From positions 682,001 through 746,000 of the forward strand of contig NZ_AQQV01000001.1 in the NCBI RefSeq assembly GCF_002088235.1: a stretch of DNA of 64,000 nucleotides, in the 5' to 3' direction. Below the pieces are notes generated by a model. The model saw only the letters and a list, made by a program, of their open reading frames with translations, searched no databases and had not been told where the DNA came from. The translations under genes were made by a program, and so were the position numbers. This document shows positions 36,302-46,253 of this stretch, piece after piece. The DNA is from Oceanococcus atlanticus (GTDB lineage: Bacteria; Pseudomonadota; Gammaproteobacteria; Nevskiales; Oceanococcaceae). The stretch's first letter is position 1. Every line of letters begins with the position of its first letter.

Positions 36302-37103
36302 CGGGATAAGCCCCTGATTTCACAGCTTTAACGTATTCACGAATGGCGCCTTCGACATCACCGGCCTCGGCCAGAAAATCACGCACGAAACGCGGACGAC
36401 GACCACGACTGACGCCCAAAATATCGTGAAGCACCAAAATCTGCCCATCCACATGCGCACCGGCGCCGATACCGATGACCGGCACGCCGGCGGCCTCGGT
36501 GATGGTTTTGGCCAGTGTGTTGGGCACGCATTCCAGCAGCAGCATGTCGGCCCCCGCCTCTTCCAGCACGCGGGCATCCTCAATCATCTCAGCCGCCACG
36601 GCCTCATCACGGCCCTGCACCTTGAAGCCGCCGAGCTTGTGGATCAGCTGCGGACGCAGGCCCAGATGCCCACATACCGGCACGCCGCGATCGGTCAGGA
36701 AACGCACGATCTCAGCCTGCACCGCACCGCCTTCCAGCTTGACCATCTTGGCAAAGCCTTCCTGCATCAAGCGGCGCGCGTTGAAAATCGCTTCATCCGT
36801 GGTGGAGAAGCTCAGGAAGGGCATGTCAGCGACGAGAAAACCACGCTGCAAACCATGCGCCGTGGCACGCGTGTGATAGACGATGTCGTCGATGGTGACG
36901 GCAACCGTGCTCGGCTGTCCGTGGATCACCATGCCCAGCGAATCACCAACCAGCACCAATTCAACGCCGGCGGTGTCCTCCAGCTTGGCGAAACTGGCGT
37001 CGTACGCGGTCAGGCAGGCGATTTTTTCGCCCTCTTCGCGCATTTTGGCGAAGTCCTGCAAGGTCAGCGGTCGGATGCTGTCGTCAGATGTGGAGGGATA
37101 CAT
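36276..37103 (-). CDS. panB: 3-methyl-2-oxobutanoate hydroxymethyltransferase
   Basis: First enzyme of the pantoate branch, 275 residues. Signatures: KIACLTAYDASFAKLEDTAGVELVLVGDSLGMV, VADMPFLSF, MVKLEGGA, GHLGLRPQ and GIGAGAHVDGQILVLHDILG. It lies between folK and panC on the same strand; its end overlaps the panC start. Confidence 0.97.
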   Translation of the reverse strand: MYPSTSDDSIRPLTLQDFAKMREEGEKIACLTAYDASFAKLEDTAGVELVLVGDSLGMVIHGQPSTVAVTIDDIVYHTRATAHGLQRGFLVADMPFLSFSTTDEAIFNARRLMQEGFAKMVKLEGGAVQAEIVRFLTDRGVPVCGHLGLRPQLIHKLGGFKVQGRDEAVAAEMIEDARVLEEAGADMLLLECVPNTLAKTITEAAGVPVIGIGAGAHVDGQILVLHDILGVSRGRRPRFVRDFLAEAGDVEGAIREYVKAVKSGAYPDVEHTFGG

Positions 37104-37153
37104 AGGAGTCTCCGTGAGGGGCGCCTATCATACTGATGTTGAGCGCCGGATTG

Positions 37154-37666
37154 TCATGCCTGCGATGCCCACAACGGTGGTGCTGGCACCCGCAACGCAC
37201 GGCGACACGTGGCCACACGTCCCTGCCCCGGAATCATTACGGCGGCACCGATATCGTGCCAAGGCTGAAGCACGAACATGCGCCGCTGCAACTGCGGATG
37301 CGGCACGCTCAGCCCCGGCTGTTCAATAATCTGCGCGTCCAGGCACAGTAAATCCAGGTCGAGCACGCGCGCCTGCCAGCGCACCCCGACCTGACGTATC
37401 CGACCATGCTCACGCTCAATCGCCAGCAAGGCATCGAGCAGGGGCTCGGCAGCAAGCGCGGTCTGCACCGCAGCAACGGCATTGCAATAGTCTGGCTGCG
37501 GCGCGTCTTGCGGATCCGCGGTCAGTGCCGGCGTTCGGTAGAAGGCCGATAGCGCGACAAGCCGGGACTTCGGCAACTGATGCAACGCACATGCGGCAGA
37601 ACGCAACAACGCAGCGGAATCACCGAGGTTGCTGCCCAAGCCAACCCAGGCGATTCGGGCTCGCAT
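37154..37666 (-). CDS. folK: 6-hydroxymethyl-7,8-dihydropterin pyrophosphokinase (HPPK)
   Basis: Folate pathway pyrophosphokinase, 170 residues from the ATG at 37666 (MRARIAWVGLGSNLGDSAALL). Conserved blocks: YRTPALTADPQDAPQPDYCNAVAAVQT, ERVRxxRWxxRxLDLDLL-type segment (GVRWQARVLDLDLLCLD) and VPHPQLQRRMFVLQPW. It starts 1 base after the pcnB stop. The longer reading frame upstream is a shadow of pcnB. Confidence 0.95.
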   Translation of the reverse strand: MRARIAWVGLGSNLGDSAALLRSAACALHQLPKSRLVALSAFYRTPALTADPQDAPQPDYCNAVAAVQTALAAEPLLDALLAIEREHGRIRQVGVRWQARVLDLDLLCLDAQIIEQPGLSVPHPQLQRRMFVLQPWHDIGAAVMIPGQGRVATCRRALRVPAPPLWASQA

Positions 37667-37667
37667 G

Positions 37668-39029
37668 TCAGCGGCGTTTGCGGCGACGGCGACGTCGACC
37701 AGAGCCTGCGCCACCTGGTCCACCAGGCGCTGCCTCCGACATCTGCTTGCGCTCTTCGTGGCTGACATCCTGGAACTGTGTCCACCAATCGACCAGTTCT
37801 TGGTCGACCTCCCCGGCCTGTGCACGCAGAGCCAGGAAATCATAGGCCGCGCGAAAACGCTTGTTTTCCAGCAACCGGAATGGTCGTTTGCCACGCCGGA
37901 ACTCGAAGCGAACCTGCAGATGCCAGATATCGCCCTGCATGCCGGAAAAGCGCCGCGGTATGGCCACCGTGCGGCACTGCTGACCGATCACCTCACTGGC
38001 GCCCTGCGCCAAGGCAGGCGATGGCGGCACACCCTGTTCGCGCAAGGCCGCGGCAGCCGCCTGCGCCGGCGCCCACAGCATGGCGGCGAATACAAATGCC
38101 GGGGTAACCGGCTTATCGTCAGATATGCGCTGCGCGGTGCTGCGCAGGGCCAGACGAATAAGCGCTTCAACCCGACCACTTTGGTCTTCGTGCATGGCCC
38201 GGGCAACCTCGGGAAACAGCACATCGAAAAGGCCGAAATGCATTAAACCGTCGAAATTGCTTTCCGCTTTTTCCGACAGAAACAGTTTCAGCACCTCGTC
38301 GAACAGACGCGCGGGCGGCACATCTGTCAGCAAGCCGGTCAACGCCGGGATCGGCTCTGCTGCGGACTCATCGATGGTGAAATCCAGCTTGCTGGCAAAG
38401 CGTACGGCGCGCAGCATGCGCACCGGGTCTTCCCGGTAGCGGGTCACCGGATCGCCGATCAGGCGTACGCGGCGCTCGGACAAATCCTGCATGCCGCCCA
38501 CATAATCGACCACCGCAAAATCGCGAATGTCGTAATACAGGGCGTTGATGGTGAAGTCGCGACGAAACGCATCCTGTTCCATCGAACCGTAGACGTTGTC
38601 TCGCAAAATTCGCCCGCTATCGTCGAGCATGTGGGCGGCCTCGTCGGCATCTGACTCATCGTCATCGGCCAACACAGCAGGGTCCACCTCCGCGTCGTCG
38701 GCATCACCCTCATCGGGACTTCGCGGCGCGGCGCGAAAGGTCGCAACCTCGATGATCTCACCGCCAAAGCGCACATGCGCGAGGCGGAAGCGCCGCCCGA
38801 TCAGCCGGCAACGCCGAAACGTCTCCTGCACTTCCTCGGGGCGTGCATCCGTCGCGATATCAAAGTCTTTGGGATTCAGCCCCACGAGCAGATCGCGCAC
38901 GCCACCACCTACCAGCAAAGCCTGATAGCCGGCGTCTTTGAGCCCATACAAGGTCTGCAGCGCCGCACGACTGAGACGCGAGCGCGAAATAGTGTGTTCC
39001 GGGCGTGGCACCCGAATGGGATCGCTAAT
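37668..39029 (-). CDS. pcnB: Poly(A) polymerase I
   Basis: Adds poly(A) tails that target RNA for decay; about 453 residues. The nucleotidyltransferase core is clear: LLVGGGVRDLLVGLNPKDFDIATDA, RFRLAHVRFGGEIIEVATFR and QDAFRRDFTINALYYD. A long acidic insert (about 110-145) separates two parts of the catalytic domain, and the C-terminus is Arg-rich (GRRRRRRKRR). No ATG exists in the N-terminal part of the frame. The start proposed here is ATT at 39029, with GGAG seven bases upstream. TTG at 39044 and GTG at 39011 are alternatives. E. coli pcnB is known to start at AUU. Confidence 0.92.
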   Translation of the reverse strand: MSDPIRVPRPEHTISRSRLSRAALQTLYGLKDAGYQALLVGGGVRDLLVGLNPKDFDIATDARPEEVQETFRRCRLIGRRFRLAHVRFGGEIIEVATFRAAPRSPDEGDADDAEVDPAVLADDDESDADEAAHMLDDSGRILRDNVYGSMEQDAFRRDFTINALYYDIRDFAVVDYVGGMQDLSERRVRLIGDPVTRYREDPVRMLRAVRFASKLDFTIDESAAEPIPALTGLLTDVPPARLFDEVLKLFLSEKAESNFDGLMHFGLFDVLFPEVARAMHEDQSGRVEALIRLALRSTAQRISDDKPVTPAFVFAAMLWAPAQAAAAALREQGVPPSPALAQGASEVIGQQCRTVAIPRRFSGMQGDIWHLQVRFEFRRGKRPFRLLENKRFRAAYDFLALRAQAGEVDQELVDWWTQFQDVSHEERKQMSEAAPGGPGGAGSGRRRRRRKRR

Positions 39030-39041
39030 GGAACTGCTCCG

Positions 39042-39069
39042 CAAACAAAAGAACCCCGGAACGGGGTTC
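39042..39069 (-). terminator. Terminator after the chemosensory operon
   Basis: An 8-bp stem (GAACCCCG / CGGGGTTC) with a 3-base loop is followed in the minus-strand transcript by UUUUGUUU. It lies 58 bases after the stop of the last MCP gene and directly before pcnB. The alternative TTG start of pcnB is inside its U tract. Confidence 0.8.
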
Positions 39070-39127
39070 AGAGGCTCTGATTATAGGGAAAGTCAGCGAC
39101 TTTTCGCAGCGCGGATTGTGTTGTGCG

Positions 39128-40348
39128 TCAAAACAGCTCGACTGCCCCGGAGTCCATGGAAACCTGCTCAACCGGCTTATGTGGCTGTTGCTTCCACGCC
39201 TCTTGCTTGGGCTCGATACGCGCTCTTGCCTGAGACAGGTCCGCCACATTGACGCTGCCGGCGGATGCATCCCCCATACCACTCTGCAGCGAACGTGCTT
39301 CGCCTCCCATGTCGGCAAGACGATCAAGATGGGTATAAGCCGCATTCACGGCCTGGGTGGTGATGTCTCCGAACTGCAGTGAGCGCACCGCACGGTTCAC
39401 TGCGGAGGCGATACGCTCGCCACAGGCCGAAACCTGACCGATGCCCTCAGCCAGCGCCCGGTTGATCCCTTCGGCCTGGCCAACCAGGGTTTCAACCCGG
39501 GTGCGAGCATCCTCGCTGGCGGCCATGTCACGCGCCGCCATGTCCTTGACCGCATTGCGCACCTTGGCCATCGCTTCGCGCGAATCGTGGACCCGTTTGC
39601 GAATCTGATCATTAAAACTGGTCGAGCGCTCCGAAAGGCTGCGCACTTCCTCGGCCACCACGGCGAAGCCGCGCCCAGCGTCACCTGCACGTGCCGCTTC
39701 GATGGCCGCATTCAAAGCCAGAAGGTTGGTCTGATCGGCAATCGATTTGACGTCTTCCAGCAACTCGAACACGGCATCCAGGTGGCCGGCCATGTCATCA
39801 ATGCGCTCAACATTTTGGGCGCTGTGATTACTTTCTTGAGCCAGCACATCAACCAGCCGGCTCATCAACTCGCCAGCACGCGAGGCAAACCCGCGCAGAT
39901 CCAGGGCACCGCTGTCATCGCCGGCCTCGACGATGCGCCGCATCTCGCCCTCCTGCGCATTGGAATGACGTTGAATTTCGTCAAAGCTGGAACTGATGTC
40001 CGATACGGCTTCAGCGACCAGATCATGAACCCGCTGCATCTCGGCGCGCAGCTGGGCAATCTCGCCCTCGGCCATGCTCTGGGTGTCTTTCAGCAGCTGG
40101 CGGTAGCGGGCAACCTCGACATTATCCCCCGGCTGGGCGATACCGCTCTGAATGCGAATACGCTGGTCGGCGACCGACCACAGCAAATACCCCCACGACG
40201 CGCCCATGGCGGCCATCACCATCCACAGCAAAGCCGGATGGACCGGAGCCAGTGCGCTGACGCACACGGCCAGCGTGGTCACCAGCGGCATCATCAAGGG
40301 TTTGTAGTCGGCTTTGATCATTGCAGTGTTCTCCATGATCCTAGTCAT
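39128..40348 (-). CDS. Small methyl-accepting chemotaxis protein with almost no periplasmic domain
   Basis: Chemoreceptor of 406 residues. Two closely spaced hydrophobic segments (about 18-35 and 38-55) leave only a few periplasmic residues, so it probably senses membrane or cytoplasmic signals. A cytoplasmic coiled coil follows, with the MCP hairpin tip ([36 protein letters not shown]). The C-terminus ([23 protein letters not shown]) lacks a WxxF tether. The start overlaps the cheB stop (ATGA), so it is the last gene of the operon. Confidence 0.9.
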   Translation of the reverse strand: MTRIMENTAMIKADYKPLMMPLVTTLAVCVSALAPVHPALLWMVMAAMGASWGYLLWSVADQRIRIQSGIAQPGDNVEVARYRQLLKDTQSMAEGEIAQLRAEMQRVHDLVAEAVSDISSSFDEIQRHSNAQEGEMRRIVEAGDDSGALDLRGFASRAGELMSRLVDVLAQESNHSAQNVERIDDMAGHLDAVFELLEDVKSIADQTNLLALNAAIEAARAGDAGRGFAVVAEEVRSLSERSTSFNDQIRKRVHDSREAMAKVRNAVKDMAARDMAASEDARTRVETLVGQAEGINRALAEGIGQVSACGERIASAVNRAVRSLQFGDITTQAVNAAYTHLDRLADMGGEARSLQSGMGDASAGSVNVADLSQARARIEPKQEAWKQQPHKPVEQVSMDSGAVELF

Positions 40349-41412
40349 CGGCAGTTGTGTTTAAGTCTTGAGCCCTGACGGGCAAATTCACCGAGCAGCC
40401 CCGGAACCTCGGCCAAGCTGGCTTGTTGGCAAGCCGCATCCAGGCGGTGCGCCGCTCCCGGCATGCCCCACACCACGCTGCTGGCCTCGTCCTGAATGAG
40501 GGTGAAGGCTCCCTCGTCGCGCATCTGCTTGAGCCCGCGCGCGCCGTCGTCGCCCATGCCGGTCAGCAACACGCCACAGGCATTGGCGCCGCAATTGGCC
40601 GCAACCGAGCGGAACAACACATCAACACTGGGACGATGCCGATTCACTGGTTCTGCCTTGTTCAAGCGGCAGTACCAACGAGCGCCGCTGCGCGCGACTT
40701 CCAGATGGTCATCCCCTGGCGCCACATAGGCATGTCCAGGGCGAATTTCCTGCCCATCACTGGCTTGACACACCGCCAGCGCCGAAGCTTTGTTCAAACG
40801 CTCGGCAAACGATGCGCTAAAGGCTTCGGGAATATGCTGAGCGATGACGATCGCCGGCGAATCGGCGGATACATGCGCAAGCACTTCACGCACTGCTTCC
40901 GTGCCGCCCGTTGAGGCACCAATGGCGATCAGTCGATCCGTGGTCTCGTAACGAATCTGAGCTGCCGCAGGTGCCTGCACCGGCGGCGCATCACTGGCCA
41001 TGCGCGGCCGGCTGATGGCAGCAATCTTGACCTTCTCGATCAACTCAGCGGCACTGGATTCCAACCCCTGGGCCACCCCCAAGGTGGGCTTGGCCACGAA
41101 ATCCACAGCGCCCAGCGCCAAGGCGCTCAGTGTGGTTGTCGCGCCTTGCTGGGTCAGCGATGAAACCATGATCACCGGCATGGGGCGCAAGCGCATCAGG
41201 TTCTCAAGGAACTTGAGCCCATCCATGCGTGGCATTTCCACGTCCAGGGTCAGCACATCCGGGCTGAGATCCTTGATCTTTTCACGTGCAACAAAAGGGT
41301 CCTGCGCGGTACCCACCACCTCGATTTGCGGATCCTGGGTCAGCAGTTCGGTCAGCAGCTGCCGGACCAGCGCCGAATCATCCACGATCAGCACGCGTAT
41401 CGGCCGGCTCAT
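40345..41412 (-). CDS. cheB: Protein-glutamate methylesterase/deamidase CheB
   Basis: Removes methyl groups from chemoreceptors when phosphorylated; 355 residues. The receiver domain (1-125) has [10 protein letters not shown] and [20 protein letters not shown], with Asp57 as phosphoacceptor. The C-terminal esterase domain has the catalytic Ser in [15 protein letters not shown], His in [19 protein letters not shown] and Asp in [13 protein letters not shown]. It overlaps cheD and the following MCP gene. Confidence 0.96.
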   Translation of the reverse strand: MSRPIRVLIVDDSALVRQLLTELLTQDPQIEVVGTAQDPFVAREKIKDLSPDVLTLDVEMPRMDGLKFLENLMRLRPMPVIMVSSLTQQGATTTLSALALGAVDFVAKPTLGVAQGLESSAAELIEKVKIAAISRPRMASDAPPVQAPAAAQIRYETTDRLIAIGASTGGTEAVREVLAHVSADSPAIVIAQHIPEAFSASFAERLNKASALAVCQASDGQEIRPGHAYVAPGDDHLEVARSGARWYCRLNKAEPVNRHRPSVDVLFRSVAANCGANACGVLLTGMGDDGARGLKQMRDEGAFTLIQDEASSVVWGMPGAAHRLDAACQQASLAEVPGLLGEFARQGSRLKHNCR

Positions 41413-42041
41413 GTAAACAGCTCCACGCCGCCCTGAGGCTGGCCAACCCGACTCTCCAGGGCGCTTTCCGCCAGTTCGATATCCGGCACATCGGCAACAG
41501 CCAGTGTGCGCACCATGACCTGACCGGTCTGTGGAAAGAAATGAATGCGTCGCGGGCTGTCGCCACCCATATCCTGAGCGGTGACGCGAATCCGCTCGCG
41601 CTCCAGAAATGCCAGTACGAAATGTGCGTTTTGCTGACCGATCAAACTGCGGGTCATACGCCGGGCCACGTTGCCACCGCCAAAGACTTTGGCCTCGAGC
41701 GCCTCTCGGCGAGCCCCCAGCTGCAGCAGGCCGTTGATCAGCAGCTCCATGGCATGCACGCCATAGCGCGCCCCGGCCAGTCCGTCGTCCATACGATTCT
41801 GCGGCAGCAGAAAATGGTTCATACCACCGATGCGACGCTGCGGATCATGGATACACGCGGCCACGCAAGAGCCCAGCAAAGTCACGATCATGATGTCGCT
41901 GGCCGTGGCGTAGTACTCGCCCGGCAGCACCTTGATCGCCTCGCTGCGAAAATGTCGGTCGCGATACAGAAAATGGGCTGTGCCCACCCCCAGCATTTCG
42001 CTATCGCTGGGTATGTCACAGGCTCGCGACAACGCGCTCAT
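41409..42041 (-). CDS. cheD: Chemoreceptor glutamine deamidase CheD
   Basis: Deamidates receptor glutamines; 210 residues. The catalytic region is complete: [31 protein letters not shown] (Cys in GSCVA, His in MNHF). Further family blocks: [23 protein letters not shown] and KVFGGGNV. The start overlaps the cheR stop and the end overlaps cheB. Confidence 0.95.
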   Translation of the reverse strand: MSALSRACDIPSDSEMLGVGTAHFLYRDRHFRSEAIKVLPGEYYATASDIMIVTLLGSCVAACIHDPQRRIGGMNHFLLPQNRMDDGLAGARYGVHAMELLINGLLQLGARREALEAKVFGGGNVARRMTRSLIGQQNAHFVLAFLERERIRVTAQDMGGDSPRRIHFFPQTGQVMVRTLAVADVPDIELAESALESRVGQPQGGVELFT

Positions 42042-42862
42042 GGCGCACGCCTCCGGTAGGTGGTGCGTTCCACCAGATCAAGCACATCTTCGCAATGAAA
42101 CTGGCTTTCCGAGTGGCCCACGTACAAGTGCCCACCGGGTTTGAGCAACGCCGCAAAGCGACGCACCAGATCACGCTGGCTGGCCTTTTCAAAATAGATC
42201 ATGACATTGCGGCAGAACACCACATCCAGCGGCGCCTCGATGGGCCAACGACCGGAGAGCAGGTTGAGCTGCTGGAATTGAACGCGCTTGAGCAGCGCCG
42301 GGCGCACCCGACAGCGCCCCAGCTTGGGCCCCTGCCCTTTCAGGAAAAAGCGCTGCCGCCGCGCCACACTCAGCCCCTCTATACGCTCAAGCTGATAAAT
42401 CCCTTGGGCCGCCGTTTGCAAAACCTGGGTATCAATATCGGTGGCCATGATCTCCACCTTGCGCGGTCCCTGCTGACCAACTTCATCGACCACCATGGCG
42501 ATCGACCATGGTTCCTCGCCGGTGGAGCTGGCACTGCACCAGATACGAAACAGGTCCTGGCCCTTGGCCAGACGTAGCTGCTGCGCCAGATGCTCAAAAT
42601 GATGTGACTCGCGGAAAAACGCTGTCAGATTGGTGGTCAGCGCATTGGTGAAGTGCTGCCATTCATCCGATTGAGGATTGCCATCAAGCTGGTCCAGGTA
42701 GCTCGGCAGCGAGTCCACACGCAATGCGCGCAAGCGCTTGGCCAAACGGCCTTGCACCATGGCCTGCTTGCTGTCACCCAGGGCGATGCCAGCACGCTGG
42801 TGTATCAAACCGCGGACCCTCTCAAAGGTCTTGCGATCCAACTGCTGATCTGGGCTCATCAT
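42038..42862 (-). CDS. cheR: Chemotaxis protein methyltransferase CheR
   Basis: SAM-dependent methyltransferase acting on chemoreceptor glutamates; 274 residues. The N-terminal helical domain (FERVRGLIHQRAGIALGDSKQAMVQGRLAKRLRAL) precedes the SAM domain: TNLTAFFRESHHFEHL, RIWCSASSTGEEPWSIAMVV, ATDIDTQVL and DVVFCRNVMIYFEKASQRDLV. Its docking partner is likely the C-terminal HWTEF of the MCP encoded directly upstream. Confidence 0.96.
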   Translation of the reverse strand: MMSPDQQLDRKTFERVRGLIHQRAGIALGDSKQAMVQGRLAKRLRALRVDSLPSYLDQLDGNPQSDEWQHFTNALTTNLTAFFRESHHFEHLAQQLRLAKGQDLFRIWCSASSTGEEPWSIAMVVDEVGQQGPRKVEIMATDIDTQVLQTAAQGIYQLERIEGLSVARRQRFFLKGQGPKLGRCRVRPALLKRVQFQQLNLLSGRWPIEAPLDVVFCRNVMIYFEKASQRDLVRRFAALLKPGGHLYVGHSESQFHCEDVLDLVERTTYRRRAP

Positions 42863-42924
42863 CCGCTCGTGGCGCCGTTGTCAGAGAGTGCGCGGCCGCC
42901 CCACGGCTGCCGCGCCTGTAGGTC

Positions 42925-45702
42925 TTAGAATTCAGTCCAGTGTTCGTCAGCATCTGCAGCTTTGGGCAGCGGGACGCTGGCGGGCGCGCGCTCCTCACGC
43001 GCAGCACGCTGACGCTGCACAACCTGCGGATGCGCCTTGGGTGTTTGCGCCGGCTTCTGAGCAACCGGTTTGGCCGGCTCGGAAACCACGATGGCGCGCT
43101 CGGCGTCTTCCATGCTGATGCGGAAACGAGCAACCTGACTGGCCAATTCGCCGCCCTGATCGAGCATGGATTTGGCCGATGCCGATGACTGCTCGACCAG
43201 CGCAGCATTCTGCTGGGTCGCATCGTCCATCTGGGCAATGGTCTGATTGATCTGCTCGATACCGCTGGACTGCTCCTGCGATGCAGCGGAAATTTCCGCC
43301 ATGATGTCGGTCACCCGCTTCACCGCCGTAACGATTTCCTGCATCGTCACGCCGGCCTGCTCAACCAGCTTGGAGCCGTCTTCAATGCGCTCGACCGAAT
43401 TGGAGATCAGCGCTTTGATTTCCTTGGCCGCACCGGACGAGCGCTGAGCCAGCGAACGCACCTCGCTGGCCACCACCGCGAAACCACGGCCTTGCTCGCC
43501 CGCGCGGGCGGCCTCCACCGCGGCGTTGAGCGCCAGGATATTGGTCTGGAACGCGATCCCTTCGATCACGCTGATGATGTCTTCGATCTTCTTCGAGGCC
43601 TCGGTGATCTCGGCCATGCGGGTCACCACATCGCCGACCACCGCACCACCTTTTGTGGCCACATCCGAGGCGCCAATGGCCAGCTGATTGGCCTGCTTGG
43701 CATTGTCCGCATTCTGTTTCACGGTGGAGGTCAACTCCTCCATGCTGGAAGCGGTTTCCTCCAGGCTCGCCGCCTGCTCTTCGGTCCGGCTGGAAAGATC
43801 TTCGCTGCCGGCAGAAATGTCAGATGCTGCGGAGTTGATGTCATCCGAAGCCGACTTGATCGACACCACCATGTCGCCCAGTGAATCGATGGTTTGATTC
43901 AGGTTGATCTTGAGTTCGGCGAAAGTGCCGCTGTATTCGGCATCCATGCGCTGGGTCAGATCACCCTGGGCCAGCGCGCTGAGTACGCGAATGACGTCGT
44001 TGAAGCCGACCTGGCAGGTATCCAGCAGCTGATTGATGCCTTTGGCCAGAGACTCGAAGAAGCCGGTTTTGCCATCCAGGCTGACCCGGTCATCGAACTC
44101 GCCGCGGCTGGAGGCCGCCACGATATTGCCGATTTCCTCTTCGACGGCCACTTCGGCGGTGCGGTCGATCCACTCCACAACGGTGCCCGCATGTTCACCG
44201 CTTTCGGTCATGATCGGACTGGCAATCAAGCCAAAGGACAGCGGCCCGACCTTGATCTGGGTGCGATAGGTTTCGCGCAGATTGGCCAACATACCGGCCT
44301 GATGGGCCGGGTTGCGATGGAACTGGTCAATCGAATTGCCCAGCAGGTTGTCGACATTGAAGCTAGGCAGAACTTTGCGTAACTCTTCCTGATTGCGCCG
44401 CATCATGCCCATCACGGCGGCATTCATGTAGGTGATGGTGCGCTCGGCGTTGGCGATCATCACATTACCACTGACATTGTCCAGCGCATTGCGGATCTGC
44501 ATGTTCTCGGCCGCTACTTTGCGTTCCTGCTCGGCCTTGGCGTCGAGTTCGGATTGCATCTTCAGCTCAGCCGTGCGGTCCTGCCACTCAACCACTGTGC
44601 CCAGACGCGCACCATCCTGATCAATGACCGGGCTGGCGATCAAACCAAACGTGCGCCCGCCCAGACAGATGTTGGCACGATGCGGTTGTTTGAGAGCCTC
44701 CAGCATCTTGATCTGGTGTTCCGGGTTCTTGTGGAAGGCATCGATATTGCCTCCAAGCAAACCGTCCACACGGAAACCGGGCAACTCTTTCTGGATGTCC
44801 GATTCGGCCTCGCGCAGCATCGCCTGAACCGATTCGTTCATGTAGGTGATCTGGCGGCCGTTGTCGGCAATCATCACATTGGTGGTGACGTTATCCAGCG
44901 CGTTCTTGATACGCAGATTGGTCCGACCGACCTCTTCCATCTGACGTTGATTGGCGGCGATATCGTCCAGCATCTGATTGATGCCCTGACACAACTCGCT
45001 GATCGGGCCTTGTTTGCCGCTGGCATCAATACGCGCGGTCAGATCGCCAGCACGCGCCGCACTCACCACTGTGTTGGTCTGGTGCACCGCATCTTCGATC
45101 GCCGCATTGGCCAAAACCTGTGCGCTGATGTCGGTCGCGTACTTGACCACCTTGATCGGGTTGCCCGCACTGTCGAACACCGGGTTGTAGCTGGCCTGAA
45201 TCCAGATTTCAGAACCATCCTTAGCAATACGGCGATACTGCCCTGCGTCGAACTGACCACGCCCCAGATTGCTCCAGAATGCGCTGTACTCAGGTGACGC
45301 AGCATCTGCCGGATCAACAAAAATACGATGATGTTGGCCGACGATTTCATCCAGGCGGTAACCCACCGCCGCCAGGAAGTTGTCGTTGGCATGGCGGATC
45401 GTGCCATCCAGTTCAAACTCAATCACGGCCTGCGAGCGGTTGATCGCGGCAACCTGACCTTCAAGATCGGCCAGATGCTCAGCAGTCACCGCCGGCTTCT
45501 GGCCTGCAGCTTGATGACGCAGGGCAACCACGCTGCCTGCTACGACCGCGGCCAGGGTCATGAAGGCCCAGACCACAAAGCCGGACAGCGGCATCTGGCC
45601 GCTGCCAAAAAGGCCGCCACCAACGGCCAGGGCAAGAGCCGCAAGCGTGGGCACAACAGCCCAGGCATTAAAGCTCGCAGGGGATTGATCGGATGATGTC
45701 AT
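42925..45702 (-). CDS. PAS-containing methyl-accepting chemotaxis protein
   Basis: Chemoreceptor of 925 residues from the ATG at 45702 (AGGAG upstream). Two N-terminal membrane segments (about 13-32 and 42-61) enclose a very short loop. The rest is cytoplasmic: PAS1 (about 90-205, GYRLDEIVGQHHRIFVDPADA), a HAMP-like linker, two tandem PAS copies that are clearly duplicated (IKNALDNVTTNVMIADNGR and IRNALDNVSGNVMIANAER; both with TYMN, a GLIASP strand and GTVVEW-DRTAE), and the MCP signalling domain ([38 protein letters not shown]). The C-terminus HWTEF matches the CheR-docking pattern xWxxF. It looks like an internal redox or ligand sensor. Confidence 0.94.
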   Translation of the reverse strand: MTSSDQSPASFNAWAVVPTLAALALAVGGGLFGSGQMPLSGFVVWAFMTLAAVVAGSVVALRHQAAGQKPAVTAEHLADLEGQVAAINRSQAVIEFELDGTIRHANDNFLAAVGYRLDEIVGQHHRIFVDPADAASPEYSAFWSNLGRGQFDAGQYRRIAKDGSEIWIQASYNPVFDSAGNPIKVVKYATDISAQVLANAAIEDAVHQTNTVVSAARAGDLTARIDASGKQGPISELCQGINQMLDDIAANQRQMEEVGRTNLRIKNALDNVTTNVMIADNGRQITYMNESVQAMLREAESDIQKELPGFRVDGLLGGNIDAFHKNPEHQIKMLEALKQPHRANICLGGRTFGLIASPVIDQDGARLGTVVEWQDRTAELKMQSELDAKAEQERKVAAENMQIRNALDNVSGNVMIANAERTITYMNAAVMGMMRRNQEELRKVLPSFNVDNLLGNSIDQFHRNPAHQAGMLANLRETYRTQIKVGPLSFGLIASPIMTESGEHAGTVVEWIDRTAEVAVEEEIGNIVAASSRGEFDDRVSLDGKTGFFESLAKGINQLLDTCQVGFNDVIRVLSALAQGDLTQRMDAEYSGTFAELKINLNQTIDSLGDMVVSIKSASDDINSAASDISAGSEDLSSRTEEQAASLEETASSMEELTSTVKQNADNAKQANQLAIGASDVATKGGAVVGDVVTRMAEITEASKKIEDIISVIEGIAFQTNILALNAAVEAARAGEQGRGFAVVASEVRSLAQRSSGAAKEIKALISNSVERIEDGSKLVEQAGVTMQEIVTAVKRVTDIMAEISAASQEQSSGIEQINQTIAQMDDATQQNAALVEQSSASAKSMLDQGGELASQVARFRISMEDAERAIVVSEPAKPVAQKPAQTPKAHPQVVQRQRAAREERAPASVPLPKAADADEHWTEF

Positions 45703-45716
45703 TGTGGGACTCCTGC

Positions 45717-46229
45717 CTAGGCGGCGTTTTCCAGAACGGTCATGTCGGATGCACTCATCAGGCATTCGATATCGACCAGGATCAGCATGCGGTCATCGAT
45801 GGCTCCGAGACCGGTGATGTAGCGGGTGTCGAGCACACCGTTGAATTCGGGAGGCGGACGAATCTGCGATTCCGCCAGGGTGAGAACGTCCGACACACCG
45901 TCAACGATCATCCCGATGACCTTGTCGGCCATATTGAGAATGATCATCACCGTTTGCTGGTCGTATTCGGCCTGCTCAAGCTTGAGTTTGAGACGCAGAT
46001 CCACAACCGGCACGATGGTCCCGCGCAGATTGATCACGCCTTTGATGTAAGCGGGTGCTTCCGGCAAACGGGTCACGCTGTCGTAACTGCGGATTTCCTG
46101 CACTTTGAGGATATCCACGCCGTACTCTTCGGCACCCAGGCGGAAGCTGAGAAACTCGCGGCGCTCACCTTCGAGCTGGCCGGCCTTGTCGTCCGCACTG
46201 CTAAGCGCCTGGTCTTGGTTTTCGTTCAT
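45717..46229 (-). CDS. cheW: Chemotaxis coupling protein CheW
   Basis: Adaptor that links receptors to CheA; 170 residues. Typical blocks: FLSFRLGAEEYGVDILKVQEIRSYDSVTRLPEAPAYIKGVINLRGTIVPVVDLRLKL and NMADKVIGMIVDGVSDVLTL. It lies between cheA and the PAS-type MCP gene. A second, more divergent CheW is at the head of the operon. Confidence 0.95.
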   Translation of the reverse strand: MNENQDQALSSADDKAGQLEGERREFLSFRLGAEEYGVDILKVQEIRSYDSVTRLPEAPAYIKGVINLRGTIVPVVDLRLKLKLEQAEYDQQTVMIILNMADKVIGMIVDGVSDVLTLAESQIRPPPEFNGVLDTRYITGLGAIDDRMLILVDIECLMSASDMTVLENAA

Positions 46230-46253
46230 GGCTTGTGCCTGTTGTTGGGGGCG

